Under the pieces are notes generated by a model. The model had not been told where the DNA came from. It saw only the letters and a program-made list of their open reading frames with translations, and did not search any database. The translations under genes were made by a program, and so were the position numbers. Shown here piece by piece: positions 31,202 through 40,147 of a stretch of 46,899 nucleotides of DNA; the stretch's first letter is position 1, and each line of letters begins with the position of its first letter. Source of the stretch: Massilia sp. Root335 (lineage in GTDB: Bacteria > Pseudomonadota > Gammaproteobacteria > Burkholderiales > Burkholderiaceae_D); contig NZ_LMCY01000026.1 in NCBI RefSeq assembly GCF_001425685.1, positions 122,896 to 169,794 on the forward strand. Direction: 5' to 3'.

Positions 31202-33682
31202 TTGGACAAGGCAGGTCATCAACAGGTCAACCCTGCCCGGCGCCGGGTGCTCGGCACGCTGGGCCTCGCGGCCGCCGCGGCCGGCATCCCCGGCCTGGCC
31301 GGCGCCACCGTCGTGGCGCGCACGGAAGGCGACAAGGACAAGCTGGCGCTGTGGTACGAGCGCCCGGCGCGCCAATGGGTCGAGGCTCTCCCCGTCGGCA
31401 ACGGCCGGCTCGGCGCCATGGTGTATGGCCGTCCGCTGCAGGAACGCCTGCAACTGAACGAGGACACGCTGTGGGCCGGCGGCCCGTACCGCTTCGACAA
31501 TCCCGGATTCAAGGCCGCGCTGCCCCGCGTGCGGGCGCTGATCGACGACGGCAAATTCGAACAGGCGCGCGACCTGGTGGCGCGGGACATGATCGCGAAG
31601 CCGGCCACGCAGATGCCCTACGGCGCGGCCGGCGACCTGCTGTTCGACTTTCACGGCATCGATGGTGTGCAGGCCTACCGCCGCTCGCTGGACCTCGACA
31701 CCGCGATCGCCACGACGCGCTTCACGAGCGGCGCCGCGCGCCACGTGCGCGAGGTTTTTTCGAGCGCGCCCGACCAGGTGATCGTGCTGCATCTCCAAGC
31801 CACCGGCGGCACACTCGACTTCGACGTCGGCTACCGCCATCCGCGCGAAGTCAAGTATGGCGAGACCACGTACGACGGCTCGAACGCGCAGCAGGCCGCC
31901 CCTGTGGGCGCCGCCTGGGACGTGAAGGAAGAGCTGCTGGAAGCGCAGCGCCCCGCGAGCCTGTCGATCCGTCCGGACGGCCCGCGCGCCCTGCTCGTCG
32001 AAGGCCGCAACGCGGACAACGCCGGCGTCGCGGGCGCCCTGCGCTACGCCGTGCGCGTGCTGGCGGTCGGTGACGGCAAGGTCGACGCCGCGGGCGACCG
32101 CCTGCGCGTGCGCGGCGCGCGCGAGATCACGCTGCTCGTCGGCGCCGCCACCAGTTTCGTGAACTTCCGCGCCCTCGACGGCGACCCCGTGCAGGCCGTG
32201 CGCCAGCGCGTCGATGCCGCCGCGCGCAAGACGTACGCCAGCCTGCGCGCCGACCACGTCAAGGCGCACCGGGCGCTGTTCTCGCGGCTGTCCCTGCGCC
32301 TCGGCCGTGACGACGCGGGCGCCGGTCCCACCGATGCGCGCATCGCCGCCGTCCCGCGGGCCGACGATGCGTCGCTGGCGACGCTGGCGGCGCTGTACCT
32401 GCAGTACGGCCGCTATCTCCTGATCTCGTCGTCGCGGCCGGGCAGCCAGCCCGCCAACCTGCAGGGTATCTGGAACGAGGGGACGAATCCGCCCTGGGGC
32501 AGCAAGTACACCATCAACATCAACACCGAGATGAACTACTGGCCGGCGGAAGCGGCCAACGTGGCGCCGTGCGTGGAGCCGCTCGTGGCGATGGTCGAGG
32601 AGCTGGCCGTCAGCGGCGCGGACGTCGCGAAGGACGCCTACGGCGCGCGCGGCTGGGTCGCGCACCACAACACCGACTTGTGGCGCGCGGCCGTGCCCAT
32701 CGACGGCCCGAACTGGGGCATGTGGCCCTGCGGCGGCGCGTGGCTGTGCAAGACGCTGTGGGACCATTACGAGTACGCGCCGGACGACGCGTTCCTTGCC
32801 CGCATCTATCCCGTTCTAAAAGGCGCGGCGCTGTTCTTCGTCGACGTGCTCGTCGACGATCCGCATGGCCGCGGCCTCGTCACGTCGCCGTCGATCTCGC
32901 CGGAGAACGAGCACCATCCGGGCGTGGCCGTGTGCGCGGGGCCGGCGATGGACCGCCAGATCGTGCGCGACCTGTTCGCGTGGACCCTCGCCGCGCACGA
33001 CCGGCTGCGCGACCCCGATGCGGACTTCCGCAAGGCGGTGGAAGACAAGCGCGCACGCCTCGCGCCCGACCGCATCGGCGCCCAGGGCCAGTTGCAGGAA
33101 TGGCTCGACGACTGGGATGCGCAGGCGCCGGAACAGCATCACCGCCACGTGTCGCACCTGTACGCCGTCTACCCCAGCGAGCAGATCAACGTACGCGACA
33201 CGCCGGACCTGATCAAGGCGGCCAAGGTATCGCTGAACACGCGCGGCGACATGTCGACCGGCTGGGCCACCGCGTGGCGCCTCGCGCTGTGGGCGCGCAT
33301 GGGCGACGGCGAGCACGCGTACGGCATCCTGCGCGGCCTGCTGGCCCCGGAACGCACGTATCCGAACATGTTCGATGCGCATCCGCCGTTCCAGATCGAC
33401 GGCAATTTCGGCGGTGCGGCCGGCATCCTGGAAATGCTCGTGCAATCGTGGGGCGGCGAGATCCGCATCCTGCCCGCGCTGCCGCGCGCGTGGCCGGAAG
33501 GTGCCGTTCACGGCGTGCGCGCCCGCGGCGGCATCGAGGTCGATGTCGACTGGGCCGGCGGCCGCGCCACGCGGCTCGCGCTGCGCGGCAAGCCGGGCCA
33601 GTCGGTGAAGGTGCGGATCGGTGCGCGGCTCGCGACCGTCAAGCTGGACGCCGCCGGACGCGCGCGCATGGCGCTCAGTTGA
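31202..33682 (+). CDS. Glycoside hydrolase family 95 (alpha-L-fucosidase type), Tat-exported
   Basis: An 826-residue enzyme of GH95, a family of alpha-L-fucosidases and alpha-L-galactosidases. It starts with TTG at 31202, after AGGAG (31191-31195). A twin-arginine signal is visible (RRRVLGTLGLAAAAAGIPGL). The catalytic region has NINTEMNYWPAE with Asn 439 and Asn 441, SPSISPEN with Glu 568 (general acid), and the C-terminal FDAHPPFQIDGNFGG block. The family's known fucosidase numbering (N421, N423, E566) has almost the same spacing. No SusC/SusD-like genes, transporter or other glycosidase is adjacent, so it is an isolated periplasmic enzyme. The real sugar is unknown. It overlaps the convergent MFS gene by 8 bases. 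Confidence 0.93.
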   Translation: MDKAGHQQVNPARRRVLGTLGLAAAAAGIPGLAGATVVARTEGDKDKLALWYERPARQWVEALPVGNGRLGAMVYGRPLQERLQLNEDTLWAGGPYRFDNPGFKAALPRVRALIDDGKFEQARDLVARDMIAKPATQMPYGAAGDLLFDFHGIDGVQAYRRSLDLDTAIATTRFTSGAARHVREVFSSAPDQVIVLHLQATGGTLDFDVGYRHPREVKYGETTYDGSNAQQAAPVGAAWDVKEELLEAQRPASLSIRPDGPRALLVEGRNADNAGVAGALRYAVRVLAVGDGKVDAAGDRLRVRGAREITLLVGAATSFVNFRALDGDPVQAVRQRVDAAARKTYASLRADHVKAHRALFSRLSLRLGRDDAGAGPTDARIAAVPRADDASLATLAALYLQYGRYLLISSSRPGSQPANLQGIWNEGTNPPWGSKYTININTEMNYWPAEAANVAPCVEPLVAMVEELAVSGADVAKDAYGARGWVAHHNTDLWRAAVPIDGPNWGMWPCGGAWLCKTLWDHYEYAPDDAFLARIYPVLKGAALFFVDVLVDDPHGRGLVTSPSISPENEHHPGVAVCAGPAMDRQIVRDLFAWTLAAHDRLRDPDADFRKAVEDKRARLAPDRIGAQGQLQEWLDDWDAQAPEQHHRHVSHLYAVYPSEQINVRDTPDLIKAAKVSLNTRGDMSTGWATAWRLALWARMGDGEHAYGILRGLLAPERTYPNMFDAHPPFQIDGNFGGAAGILEMLVQSWGGEIRILPALPRAWPEGAVHGVRARGGIEVDVDWAGGRATRLALRGKPGQSVKVRIGARLATVKLDAAGRARMALS

Positions 33683-34973
33683 CGGCACCCTCGGCCGCCG
33701 GCACCGGGGCGGCCACGCGGCGCCGTCCCGCCAGCACGATCAGCGCGGCGACGCCGCACGCCGCGGCCGCCGTGTACACGGCCGGCGAATAGGTGAACGC
33801 AAGCGTGCGGATGCGGCCCGCGCCGTACGCCGCCACGGCCGCGCCGAGCTGGTGGCCGGCGAACACCCAGCCGAAGATCATCGGCGCGCGCTTGCCCCAG
33901 GCCTGCGCGGCCAGGCGGACGGTCGGCGGCACGGTCGCGATCCAGTCGAGACCATAGAACATGGCGAACAGCGACAGGCCCGTGAGCGTGAAATCGGCCG
34001 ACGGCAGCCAGGCCAGCGACAGCCCGCGCACACCGTAGTACCAGCACAGCAGGTAGCGGCTGTCGTAGCGGTCGGACAGCCAGCCGGACAGGATCGTGCC
34101 GACGAGGTCGAACGTGCCCATCATCGCCAGCACGGACGCGGCGGGGACGGCGCCGAGGCCCGCGTCGCCGCACAGCGAAATGAAGTGGGTCTGGATCAGG
34201 CCATTCGTCGACAGGCCGCAGATGAAGAAGCTGCCGAACAGGACCCAGAACACGCGGTCGCCGCGCACGCTGGCGAGCGTGGTGAACGGCGTGCGGATCG
34301 ACACCGGTGCGCGCGCCGGCACGACGGGCGTTACGGACGTGTCGCCGCCGTACGGCACGAGGCCCAGTTCCTGCGGATGGTCGCGCACGAACAGCAGCGC
34401 GATGACGGCCACGAGCGCGCAGCTGGCCATCACCGGCAGCAGCGCCGTGCGCCAGCCGCCATGTTCGATCAGCCACGTGCCGACCGGCAGGAACACGAGC
34501 TGCCCCGTCGCCGAGCTGGCGGTCAGAAGTCCCATCACGAGGCCGCGGCGCCGCTCGAACCAGCGGTTGGCGACGACCGCGTTGAGCACGAGGGCCGTCA
34601 TGCCGGACCCCACGCCCAGCATCACGCCGAGCAGCAGCACGAGTTGCCAGAAGTCCGTCATCTGGCGCACGAGACCGAGGCCGGCCGCGATGACGGCGAG
34701 CGCCGTCACCATCACGTTGCGCAGGCCGAAGCGTTCCATCAACAGGGCGGAGAATGGCCCCATCAGGCCGAACAGCGCGAAGCGCACGGCCAGCGCCGTC
34801 GAGATCTGGTCGACGCTCCAGCCGAATTCATGGCTCAGGGGTTTCAGCAGGGCGCCCGGCAGGCCGAGGGCGGCGGACGACGACAGCGCCGTCAGGAAGG
34901 TGATGGCGGCGACGAGCCAGCCGTAGTGCAGGCCGCGGCGGCCCATCCACCGGGCGACAGATGTGGAAAGCAT
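33675..34973 (-). CDS. MFS transporter
   Basis: A 432-residue major facilitator protein with about 12 membrane helices. It has the family's loop 2-3 motif region (LLMERFGLRNVMV) and a second half loop (GWLSDRYDSRYLL). An AAGGA site is about 6 bases before the ATG at 34973. It starts 8 bases after the stop of the upstream tetR gene, so the two are one operon and the TetR protein is its likely repressor. Sequence resembles oxalate/formate- or monocarboxylate-type porters, but the substrate is not established. Confidence 0.92.
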   Translation of the reverse strand: MLSTSVARWMGRRGLHYGWLVAAITFLTALSSSAALGLPGALLKPLSHEFGWSVDQISTALAVRFALFGLMGPFSALLMERFGLRNVMVTALAVIAAGLGLVRQMTDFWQLVLLLGVMLGVGSGMTALVLNAVVANRWFERRRGLVMGLLTASSATGQLVFLPVGTWLIEHGGWRTALLPVMASCALVAVIALLFVRDHPQELGLVPYGGDTSVTPVVPARAPVSIRTPFTTLASVRGDRVFWVLFGSFFICGLSTNGLIQTHFISLCGDAGLGAVPAASVLAMMGTFDLVGTILSGWLSDRYDSRYLLCWYYGVRGLSLAWLPSADFTLTGLSLFAMFYGLDWIATVPPTVRLAAQAWGKRAPMIFGWVFAGHQLGAAVAAYGAGRIRTLAFTYSPAVYTAAAACGVAALIVLAGRRRVAAPVPAAEGAVN

Positions 34974-34981
34974 GGGAGTCC

Positions 34982-35548
34982 TTAGTCGAGAAGACGGGCC
35001 GTGGCCGCGTCGAGGATACGGTGGGCGTAGGCGTCGTCCTCGACGGCGCGCGCCAGCACGAGGGCACCGACCATCGTGGAAAAGGCGGCGAGCGCGTCGT
35101 CCGGGGTCGCGTCCGGATTCTTCCTGCGCAGCGCGCCGTCGAGGATGTCGACGAAGGTCTTGACGCCCGCCTCGAAGTGGCGCGGCAGTTCGGGGCCGTG
35201 GCGGGCCGCGTCCGGGCCGAGCGAGGCGATGACGCAGCCGGAACCGGGGCGCCCGCGGTGCCCCGGCGTCAGGTAGCGGCGCACGAGGGCCGCGTAGGCG
35301 CTCTCCCCCGCGTCCGCCGCCGCACGCCGCCACCCGTCGATGCCTTTTTCCAGCGCGCGGTCGCAGGCCTGGGCGATCAGGTCGTCCTTGGACTTGAACT
35401 GTTTATAGAACGCGCCGTGCGTGAGGCCGGCCGCGGCCATCAGCTCGGCGAGGCCGACCCCGTCGAAGCCCCGTTCGCGGAACAAGCGGCTGGCGGCATC
35501 GATGACGGCCTGGCGGTTTTCCTCCGCCTGGATTCGATTGACTCGCAT
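34982..35548 (-). CDS. TetR family transcriptional regulator
   Basis: A 188-residue regulator. The helix-turn-helix region is AVIDAASRLFRERGFDGVGL then MAAAGLTHGAFYKQFKSKDD. The C-terminal ligand domain has two cysteine-poor helices and the GSGCVIASLG block seen in the TetR_C family of this type. It is the first gene of an operon with the MFS transporter (8 bases between stop and ATG). Two matching 22-base palindromes lie just upstream (35563-35584 and 35593-35614), so it is probably autorepressed. The inducer is likely a substrate of the transporter. Confidence 0.94.
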   Translation of the reverse strand: MRVNRIQAEENRQAVIDAASRLFRERGFDGVGLAELMAAAGLTHGAFYKQFKSKDDLIAQACDRALEKGIDGWRRAAADAGESAYAALVRRYLTPGHRGRPGSGCVIASLGPDAARHGPELPRHFEAGVKTFVDILDGALRRKNPDATPDDALAAFSTMVGALVLARAVEDDAYAHRILDAATARLLD

Positions 35549-35562
35549 GATTTCCCCCTAAT

Positions 35563-35584
35563 ATGGATGTCAATCATAATCCAT
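35563..35584. promoter_or_regulatory. TetR operator A (22 bases)
   Basis: Half-sites ATGGAT (35563-35568) and ATCCAT (35579-35584) are inverted with a 10-base spacer that begins gtcaa. The site lies 15-36 bases upstream of the tetR ATG. Confidence 0.75.
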
Positions 35585-35592
35585 TTTTCGAA

Positions 35593-35614
35593 ATAGATGT
35601 CAACTGCCATCTAT
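35593..35614. promoter_or_regulatory. TetR operator B (22 bases)
   Basis: Half-sites ATAGAT (35593-35598) and ATCTAT (35609-35614) are inverted with a 10-base spacer that again begins gtcaa. Its centre is 30 bases from that of operator A (about three helical turns). It is nearer to the divergent msrC gene and may affect it too. Confidence 0.75.
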
Positions 35615-35683
35615 TTTTCCGGCCAGCGCGGCGGCGCACGCTGCCGTAAAATACGTGTTTTCGACAACGCAGCATCCGTCCCC

Positions 35684-36181
35684 ATGCACATCAATCCCGA
35701 ACGCAGCACCCGTCCCGACTACGGCCTGCTGGTACGCCAGGTCGCCAGCATCCTCGAGGGCGAGCGCGACCTGACCGCGAACGCGGCGCAGTTCTCGGCA
35801 CTCGTGTACGACACGCTCGCCGACCTGAACTGGGCCGGCTTCTATCTCACCGTGCCCGCCAGATCGGGCGCCGGCCAGGACCTGCTCGTCGGTCCGTTCC
35901 AGGGCAAGCCGGCCTGCGCCCGCATCCCGTTCGGCCGCGGCGTGTGCGGTACGACGGCCGCCCGGCGCGAGACCATCGTCGTGGCGGACGTGCACGCGTT
36001 CCCGGGCCACATCGCGTGCGATTCGGCGTCGAATTCGGAAATCGTCATCCCGCTCGTCAAGGACGGCCGGCTCGTCGGCGTGTTCGATATCGACAGCCCG
36101 TCGCTGGACCGGTTTTCGGACGAGGACAAGGCGGGGCTGGAAAAAATGGTCACGGCATTCCTGGATGCGACCGATTGTTGA
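35684..36181 (+). CDS. msrC: Free methionine-R-sulfoxide reductase (GAF type)
   Basis: A 165-residue GAF-domain enzyme that reduces free methionine-R-sulfoxide, repairing oxidised amino acid. The three redox cysteines are present: Cys 78 in KPACARIPFG, Cys 88 in GRGVCGTTA and Cys 112 in HIACDSASNSEI. Their spacing is identical to E. coli fRMsr (84, 94, 118). The start at 35684 is the family-length choice; the frame is open from 35597. It is divergent from the tetR-MFS operon and shares its control region with operator B. A palindromic repeat follows the stop. Confidence 0.95.
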   Translation: MHINPERSTRPDYGLLVRQVASILEGERDLTANAAQFSALVYDTLADLNWAGFYLTVPARSGAGQDLLVGPFQGKPACARIPFGRGVCGTTAARRETIVVADVHAFPGHIACDSASNSEIVIPLVKDGRLVGVFDIDSPSLDRFSDEDKAGLEKMVTAFLDATDC

Positions 36182-36194
36182 TGTATCGGCGTTT

Positions 36195-36219
36195 GGTGGG
36201 CACGGGGTGCCCACCCTAC
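36195..36219. repeat. 25-base palindromic repeat (third copy of the unit)
   Basis: The unit begins ggtgggcacggggtgccc and ends accctac; it is the same as the two arms at 24223-24284 except for the central base pair (cac/gtg instead of ctc/gag). It lies 13 bases after the msrC stop and may fold as a hairpin in that transcript. Confidence 0.75.
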
Positions 36220-36263
36220 GATTCCAGATACAATAACCGCCTGAACCCTTCTCTCTCCGCATC

Positions 36264-37193
36264 ATGAACCAACTCGAACAGCTCAAGCAGTACACCACCG
36301 TCGTGGCCGACACCGGCGACTTCCAGTCGATCAAGGCCTATGCGCCGCAGGATGCGACGACGAACCCGTCGCTGATCCTGAAAGCCGTCCAGAAGCCGGA
36401 ATACCGTCCGCTGCTGGAAAAGACCATCGCCGACTTCCCGAACGCGTCGACCGAGGAAATCGTCGACCGCCTCCTGATCGCGTTCGGCACCGAGATCCTG
36501 AAATTCGTGCCGGGCCGCGTGTCCACCGAAATCGACGCCGCGCTGTCGTTCGACACGCAGGCGACGGTCGCCAAGGGCCGCGAACTGATCGCCCTGTACG
36601 AAGCCGCCGGCATCCAGCGCGGGCGCGTGCTGATCAAGATCGCGTCGACGTGGGAAGGCATCCGCGCCGCCGAGATCCTCGAGCGGGACGGCATCCGCTG
36701 CAACCTCACGCTGCTGTTCTCGTTGTGCCAGGCCGTGGCCTGCGCCGAAGCGGGCGTGCAGCTGATCTCGCCGTTCGTCGGCCGCATCTACGACTGGTAC
36801 AAGAAATCGACCGGCACCGACTACCAGGGCGCGGACGATCCGGGCGTGCAGTCGGTCAAGCGCATTTACCAGTACTACCGCAAGTTCGGCTACAAGACCG
36901 AGGTGATGGGCGCGAGCTTCCGCAACACGTCGCAGATCCTGGAACTGGCCGGCTGCGACCTGCTGACCATTTCGCCGGACCTGCTGCAAAAGCTGGCCGA
37001 CACCGAAGGCACGGTCGAGCGCAAGCTGGTGACGGACCCGAACGCCGACATCGACAAGATCGCACTCGACGAAAAGACGTTCCGCTTCATGCTGAACGAA
37101 GACGCGATGGCGACCGAGAAGCTGGCCGAAGGCATCCGCGCGTTCTGCGCCGATTCCGGCAAGCTGAAGAAGATGATCGGCGAGATGCGCTGA
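36264..37193 (+). CDS. tal: Transaldolase
   Basis: A 309-residue transaldolase of the E. coli TalB type, which moves a dihydroxyacetone unit between sugar phosphates in the pentose phosphate pathway. The Schiff-base Lys is at 125 in [13 protein letters not shown]; Asp 16 in VVADTGDF and the DATTNPSLI block complete the active site. No ribosome-binding site is evident; the leader is pyrimidine-rich (cttctctctccgcatc). It ends near a bidirectional terminator. With rpiA, zwf and pgi it gives the window most of the pentose phosphate enzymes, though transketolase is not here. Confidence 0.97.
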   Translation: MNQLEQLKQYTTVVADTGDFQSIKAYAPQDATTNPSLILKAVQKPEYRPLLEKTIADFPNASTEEIVDRLLIAFGTEILKFVPGRVSTEIDAALSFDTQATVAKGRELIALYEAAGIQRGRVLIKIASTWEGIRAAEILERDGIRCNLTLLFSLCQAVACAEAGVQLISPFVGRIYDWYKKSTGTDYQGADDPGVQSVKRIYQYYRKFGYKTEVMGASFRNTSQILELAGCDLLTISPDLLQKLADTEGTVERKLVTDPNADIDKIALDEKTFRFMLNEDAMATEKLAEGIRAFCADSGKLKKMIGEMR

Positions 37194-37243
37194 TCCGCAC
37201 GGGCCGGCGGCCGGCGCTCCGCCGCTCCGCCGCTCCGGCAAAC

Positions 37244-37273
37244 AAAAACGGCAGCCCGCGGGCTGCCGTTTTT
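37244..37273. terminator. Bidirectional rho-independent terminator between tal and the chemoreceptor gene
   Basis: A perfect 30-base palindrome with 15-base arms: aaaaacggcagcccg and cgggctgccgttttt. The GC stem is flanked by A5 and T5, so it works in both directions and ends both convergent genes (tal stop 37193, chemoreceptor stop 37290). Confidence 0.93.
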
Positions 37274-37289
37274 CATGACTGGTCCCGAA

Positions 37290-38915
37290 TCAGGCGCGCG
37301 CCAGCGCCGGCGTGATTGCCCGGCCCATATAATGCTCCGGCTCGCGCGGCGCATCGAACGCTTCGAGGCGGAACACGCTGACCAGCTGGTCCAGCGCGGC
37401 TGCCTGCTCCTGCAGGCTTTGGGCCGTGTGGGCGGCCTGCTGCACGAGACCGGCGTTCTGCTGGGTCACCGTGTCCATCTGCGTGATCGCCTGGTTCACC
37501 TGTTCGATACCGGCGCTCTGCTCGCGGCTCGCGTGGCTGATCTCGGCCATGATCGCATGCATGCGCTCGACGCTTTTCAGCACTTCGTTCATGGTCGTCC
37601 CGGCTTCGCTGACGAGCAGGTTGCCCGCCTCGACCTGCTGCACGGAGCTGCCGATCAATTCCTTGATCTCCTTCGCGGCCGCGGCCGAACGCTGGGCCAG
37701 GTTGCGCACTTCCGTCGCGACGACGGCGAAACCACGGCCCTGCTCACCGGCGCGCGCCGCTTCCACGGCCGCGTTCAACGCCAGGATATTGGTCTGGAAC
37801 GCGATGCCGTCGATGACGGCGATGATGTCGACGATTTTCTGCGACGACGAGTGGATCGAGCCCATCGTGTCGACGACACGCGCCACGGCGGCGCTGCCCT
37901 TCTGGGCGATGCCCGCCGCCGTGTCGGCCAGCGCGTTCGCCTGGCCCGCGTGCTCGGCGTTCTGCTTCACGGTCGACGTCAGCTCTTCCATCGACGCGGC
38001 CGTCTCTTCCAGCGAACTGGCCTGCTGCTCGGTGCGCGACGACAGGTCCAGGTTGCCGCCGGCGATCTCGTCGGATGCCTGCGAGATGGTCGCCGTCGCG
38101 CCGCGCACGTCGCCGACGATCTTCGCCAGGTTGTCGCGCATGGATTTCATCGCGTACAACAGGCTGGCCTGGTCGCCGGCACGGGTCTCCACCCGCACCG
38201 ACAGGTCGCCGGCGGCGATGCGCGTGACGATCTCGGTGGCGTAATCCGGCTCGCCGCCCAGGCGGCGCATCAGCCAGCCGGTGATGAACACGGCACCGGC
38301 CGCGCCCAGCACGACGCTGCCGAGCACCAGCGACAGGATCCACACGCGCGACGCCGTGTAGCGCGCATTGCCCTCGACCGCCGCCGCGCGGCCGCCTTCC
38401 GTGTACATGTCGACGATCTTGTCGACGTGGCCGCGCAGCGCGACGATGAGCTTGTTCGACTCGCCGCGGATCAGCTTCTTGGCCAGCGCGTCGTCGCCGG
38501 CGCGCGCCGCCGCACGGATCTTGCCGTCCTCGATCATGTAGCGGTCCCACATCTCGAGCAGCTGCGCGTACATCTGCTTTTCTTCGGCCGATTCCTGCAG
38601 TTTCACGTAGTCGTCCTGCATCTTGTGCAGATCGATCAGGTCTTTCGCGATGACCTTGTCGTATTTATCCATTTCCGACTGTTCGTTGGAAATGATGTAT
38701 TGCAATTCGCGGGTGCGAATACGGGCGAGCTGCGATTTGATGTCTTCGATGACACGGATGCTCGGCATCCAGTGCTCCGACAATTTCATCGACGTGTCAT
38801 TAACTTGTGTTAGCTGCCAGATCGCGACAGCACCGACGAGTGCCGTCAGCGCCAGCACGACGGCAAATGCAATTCCCAATTTCGTAGCGAGACGCAGGCT
38901 TGATAAATATCTCAT
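37290..38915 (-). CDS. Methyl-accepting chemotaxis protein
   Basis: A 541-residue chemoreceptor. It has an N-terminal membrane helix ([20 protein letters not shown]), a four-helix-bundle periplasmic domain of about 150 residues (about 35-185), a second membrane helix (about 190-213), a HAMP domain, and the long cytoplasmic coiled-coil. Methylation helices include [20 protein letters not shown], and the signalling tip with [20 protein letters not shown] is intact. The ligand is unknown. No CheW-binding pentapeptide (NWETF type) is at the C-terminus, which ends PALARA. It stands alone and shares a terminator with tal. Confidence 0.95.
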   Translation of the reverse strand: MRYLSSLRLATKLGIAFAVVLALTALVGAVAIWQLTQVNDTSMKLSEHWMPSIRVIEDIKSQLARIRTRELQYIISNEQSEMDKYDKVIAKDLIDLHKMQDDYVKLQESAEEKQMYAQLLEMWDRYMIEDGKIRAAARAGDDALAKKLIRGESNKLIVALRGHVDKIVDMYTEGGRAAAVEGNARYTASRVWILSLVLGSVVLGAAGAVFITGWLMRRLGGEPDYATEIVTRIAAGDLSVRVETRAGDQASLLYAMKSMRDNLAKIVGDVRGATATISQASDEIAGGNLDLSSRTEQQASSLEETAASMEELTSTVKQNAEHAGQANALADTAAGIAQKGSAAVARVVDTMGSIHSSSQKIVDIIAVIDGIAFQTNILALNAAVEAARAGEQGRGFAVVATEVRNLAQRSAAAAKEIKELIGSSVQQVEAGNLLVSEAGTTMNEVLKSVERMHAIMAEISHASREQSAGIEQVNQAITQMDTVTQQNAGLVQQAAHTAQSLQEQAAALDQLVSVFRLEAFDAPREPEHYMGRAITPALARA

Positions 38916-39150
38916 GGTTACCGTTTGAAATGTTGACTTTCATGTTACAATGTTTCCCCACATCAACCATGATACCCGACGAGAGATGTCTACACATCCT
39001 CCTTTTCCATTCTTGTCGAGTTTTTGCGACAGTCCGATCGTTACTTATATTTTTGAAATAAAGTTATTTCAAGACACAAAAACAACGATGTGTAGCCCTG
39101 ATATCTTTTAGAATACGGACCTTTCCTTCCGGCAACTTCTGGAGCTCCTG

Positions 39151-40146
39151 ATGCTTACGTCCATTTCTCATCTTGGCAAGATTGCATTTGCAAAACTGGC
39201 TTTCTCGTGGGATTCCGATCTCGATTCCATTTTCGAAATATTGTCGAATCGTTTCGATGGATTTAATAACAACGGCTTTTATGCGCATCCCGACGAAATC
39301 GAATTGCGCAAGGAATTGGCCCGCGTCCCGACCCTGGCCCATCTGGCGGAAGGCATTCGCGGCCTGAACGCGCACGGCGTCGTGCTGTACGACCTGGGTC
39401 TGGCGCATCTGCCGGAAGACCGCCGCAATGCCGCGCTGTATGCGATCACGCTGATGCTCGGCTACCCGACCTCGACGGACCAGCGCACGGGCCGCGTGGC
39501 CTGGGACGTCCGCGCCCGCCCGCTCGAAGAAATCGACGGCCGCTTCACCACGTTTTCCGAGCGCATCGGCAGCGCCGACATGCACACGGATTCGTCGTTC
39601 TATCCGATGCCCGAAGAACAGTTCATCCTGTACGTGGTGAACGCGGCGCGCTGCGACGGCGGCCACTCGCTGCTGGTCGACGGCGAAGACATTTACCTGG
39701 CGCTGCAGAAGACCGAGGAAGGCCGCAAGGCGTTCGACCTGCTCAGCACGACGCCGGTGCCGTTCCGCGTGCCGGCCATCTACGCGGCCGGCGACAACAA
39801 CGTCGAGGTGAACGTGGCGCTGGTGTTCGGGCCGGCCACGCGTCCCGGCACGCGCTTCACCATGCGCTGGCGCTACGACTCCATCATGAAGGGCCTCGCT
39901 GCCCGCCCCGACCTGGGCACGCCCGAGCTGCACGCCGCGCTGGCGCTGATGAACGACGTGGCCGAGCACCAGGCCGTGCGCTTCAAGGACCAGCTGCCGA
40001 CCGACACCCTGATGTTGGCCGACAACCACAACATGCTGCACGGCCGCACGACCTACACCGACGAGCGCCGCCACCTGATCCGCATCCGCATCTCGGACGT
40101 GCCGAACGCCGAGCGCGTCGGCCCGTCGGGCGTCGTCAGGGATTGA
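39151..40146 (+). CDS. TauD/TfdA family Fe(II)/2-oxoglutarate dioxygenase
   Basis: A 331-residue non-haem iron dioxygenase. The iron ligands are His 145 and Asp 147 (SADMHTDSSF) and His 297 (DNHNMLHGRTTY), with the 2-oxoglutarate-binding Arg probably among R306-R313 (DERRHLIRIRISD). These enzymes hydroxylate or desaturate small molecules such as taurine, herbicides or peptide-linked amino acids. GGAG lies at 39141-39144, seven bases before the ATG. The first 150 bases of the gene are AT-richer than the rest. The MFS exporter gene starts one base after the stop, so the two form an operon. The pair suggests that a modified small molecule is made and exported, but the substrate is not visible. 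Confidence 0.9.
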   Translation: MLTSISHLGKIAFAKLAFSWDSDLDSIFEILSNRFDGFNNNGFYAHPDEIELRKELARVPTLAHLAEGIRGLNAHGVVLYDLGLAHLPEDRRNAALYAITLMLGYPTSTDQRTGRVAWDVRARPLEEIDGRFTTFSERIGSADMHTDSSFYPMPEEQFILYVVNAARCDGGHSLLVDGEDIYLALQKTEEGRKAFDLLSTTPVPFRVPAIYAAGDNNVEVNVALVFGPATRPGTRFTMRWRYDSIMKGLAARPDLGTPELHAALALMNDVAEHQAVRFKDQLPTDTLMLADNHNMLHGRTTYTDERRHLIRIRISDVPNAERVGPSGVVRD

Positions 40147-40147
40147 G

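Noticed and set aside
31202..31420. A downstream ATG as the GH95 start
   Set aside because: The first in-frame ATG after TTG would remove the Tat signal and part of the conserved N-terminal domain; the TTG has a good AGGAG.
37244..37273. Palindrome as a regulatory site
   Set aside because: The GC stem with A and T tracts on both sides between convergent genes is a normal bidirectional terminator.
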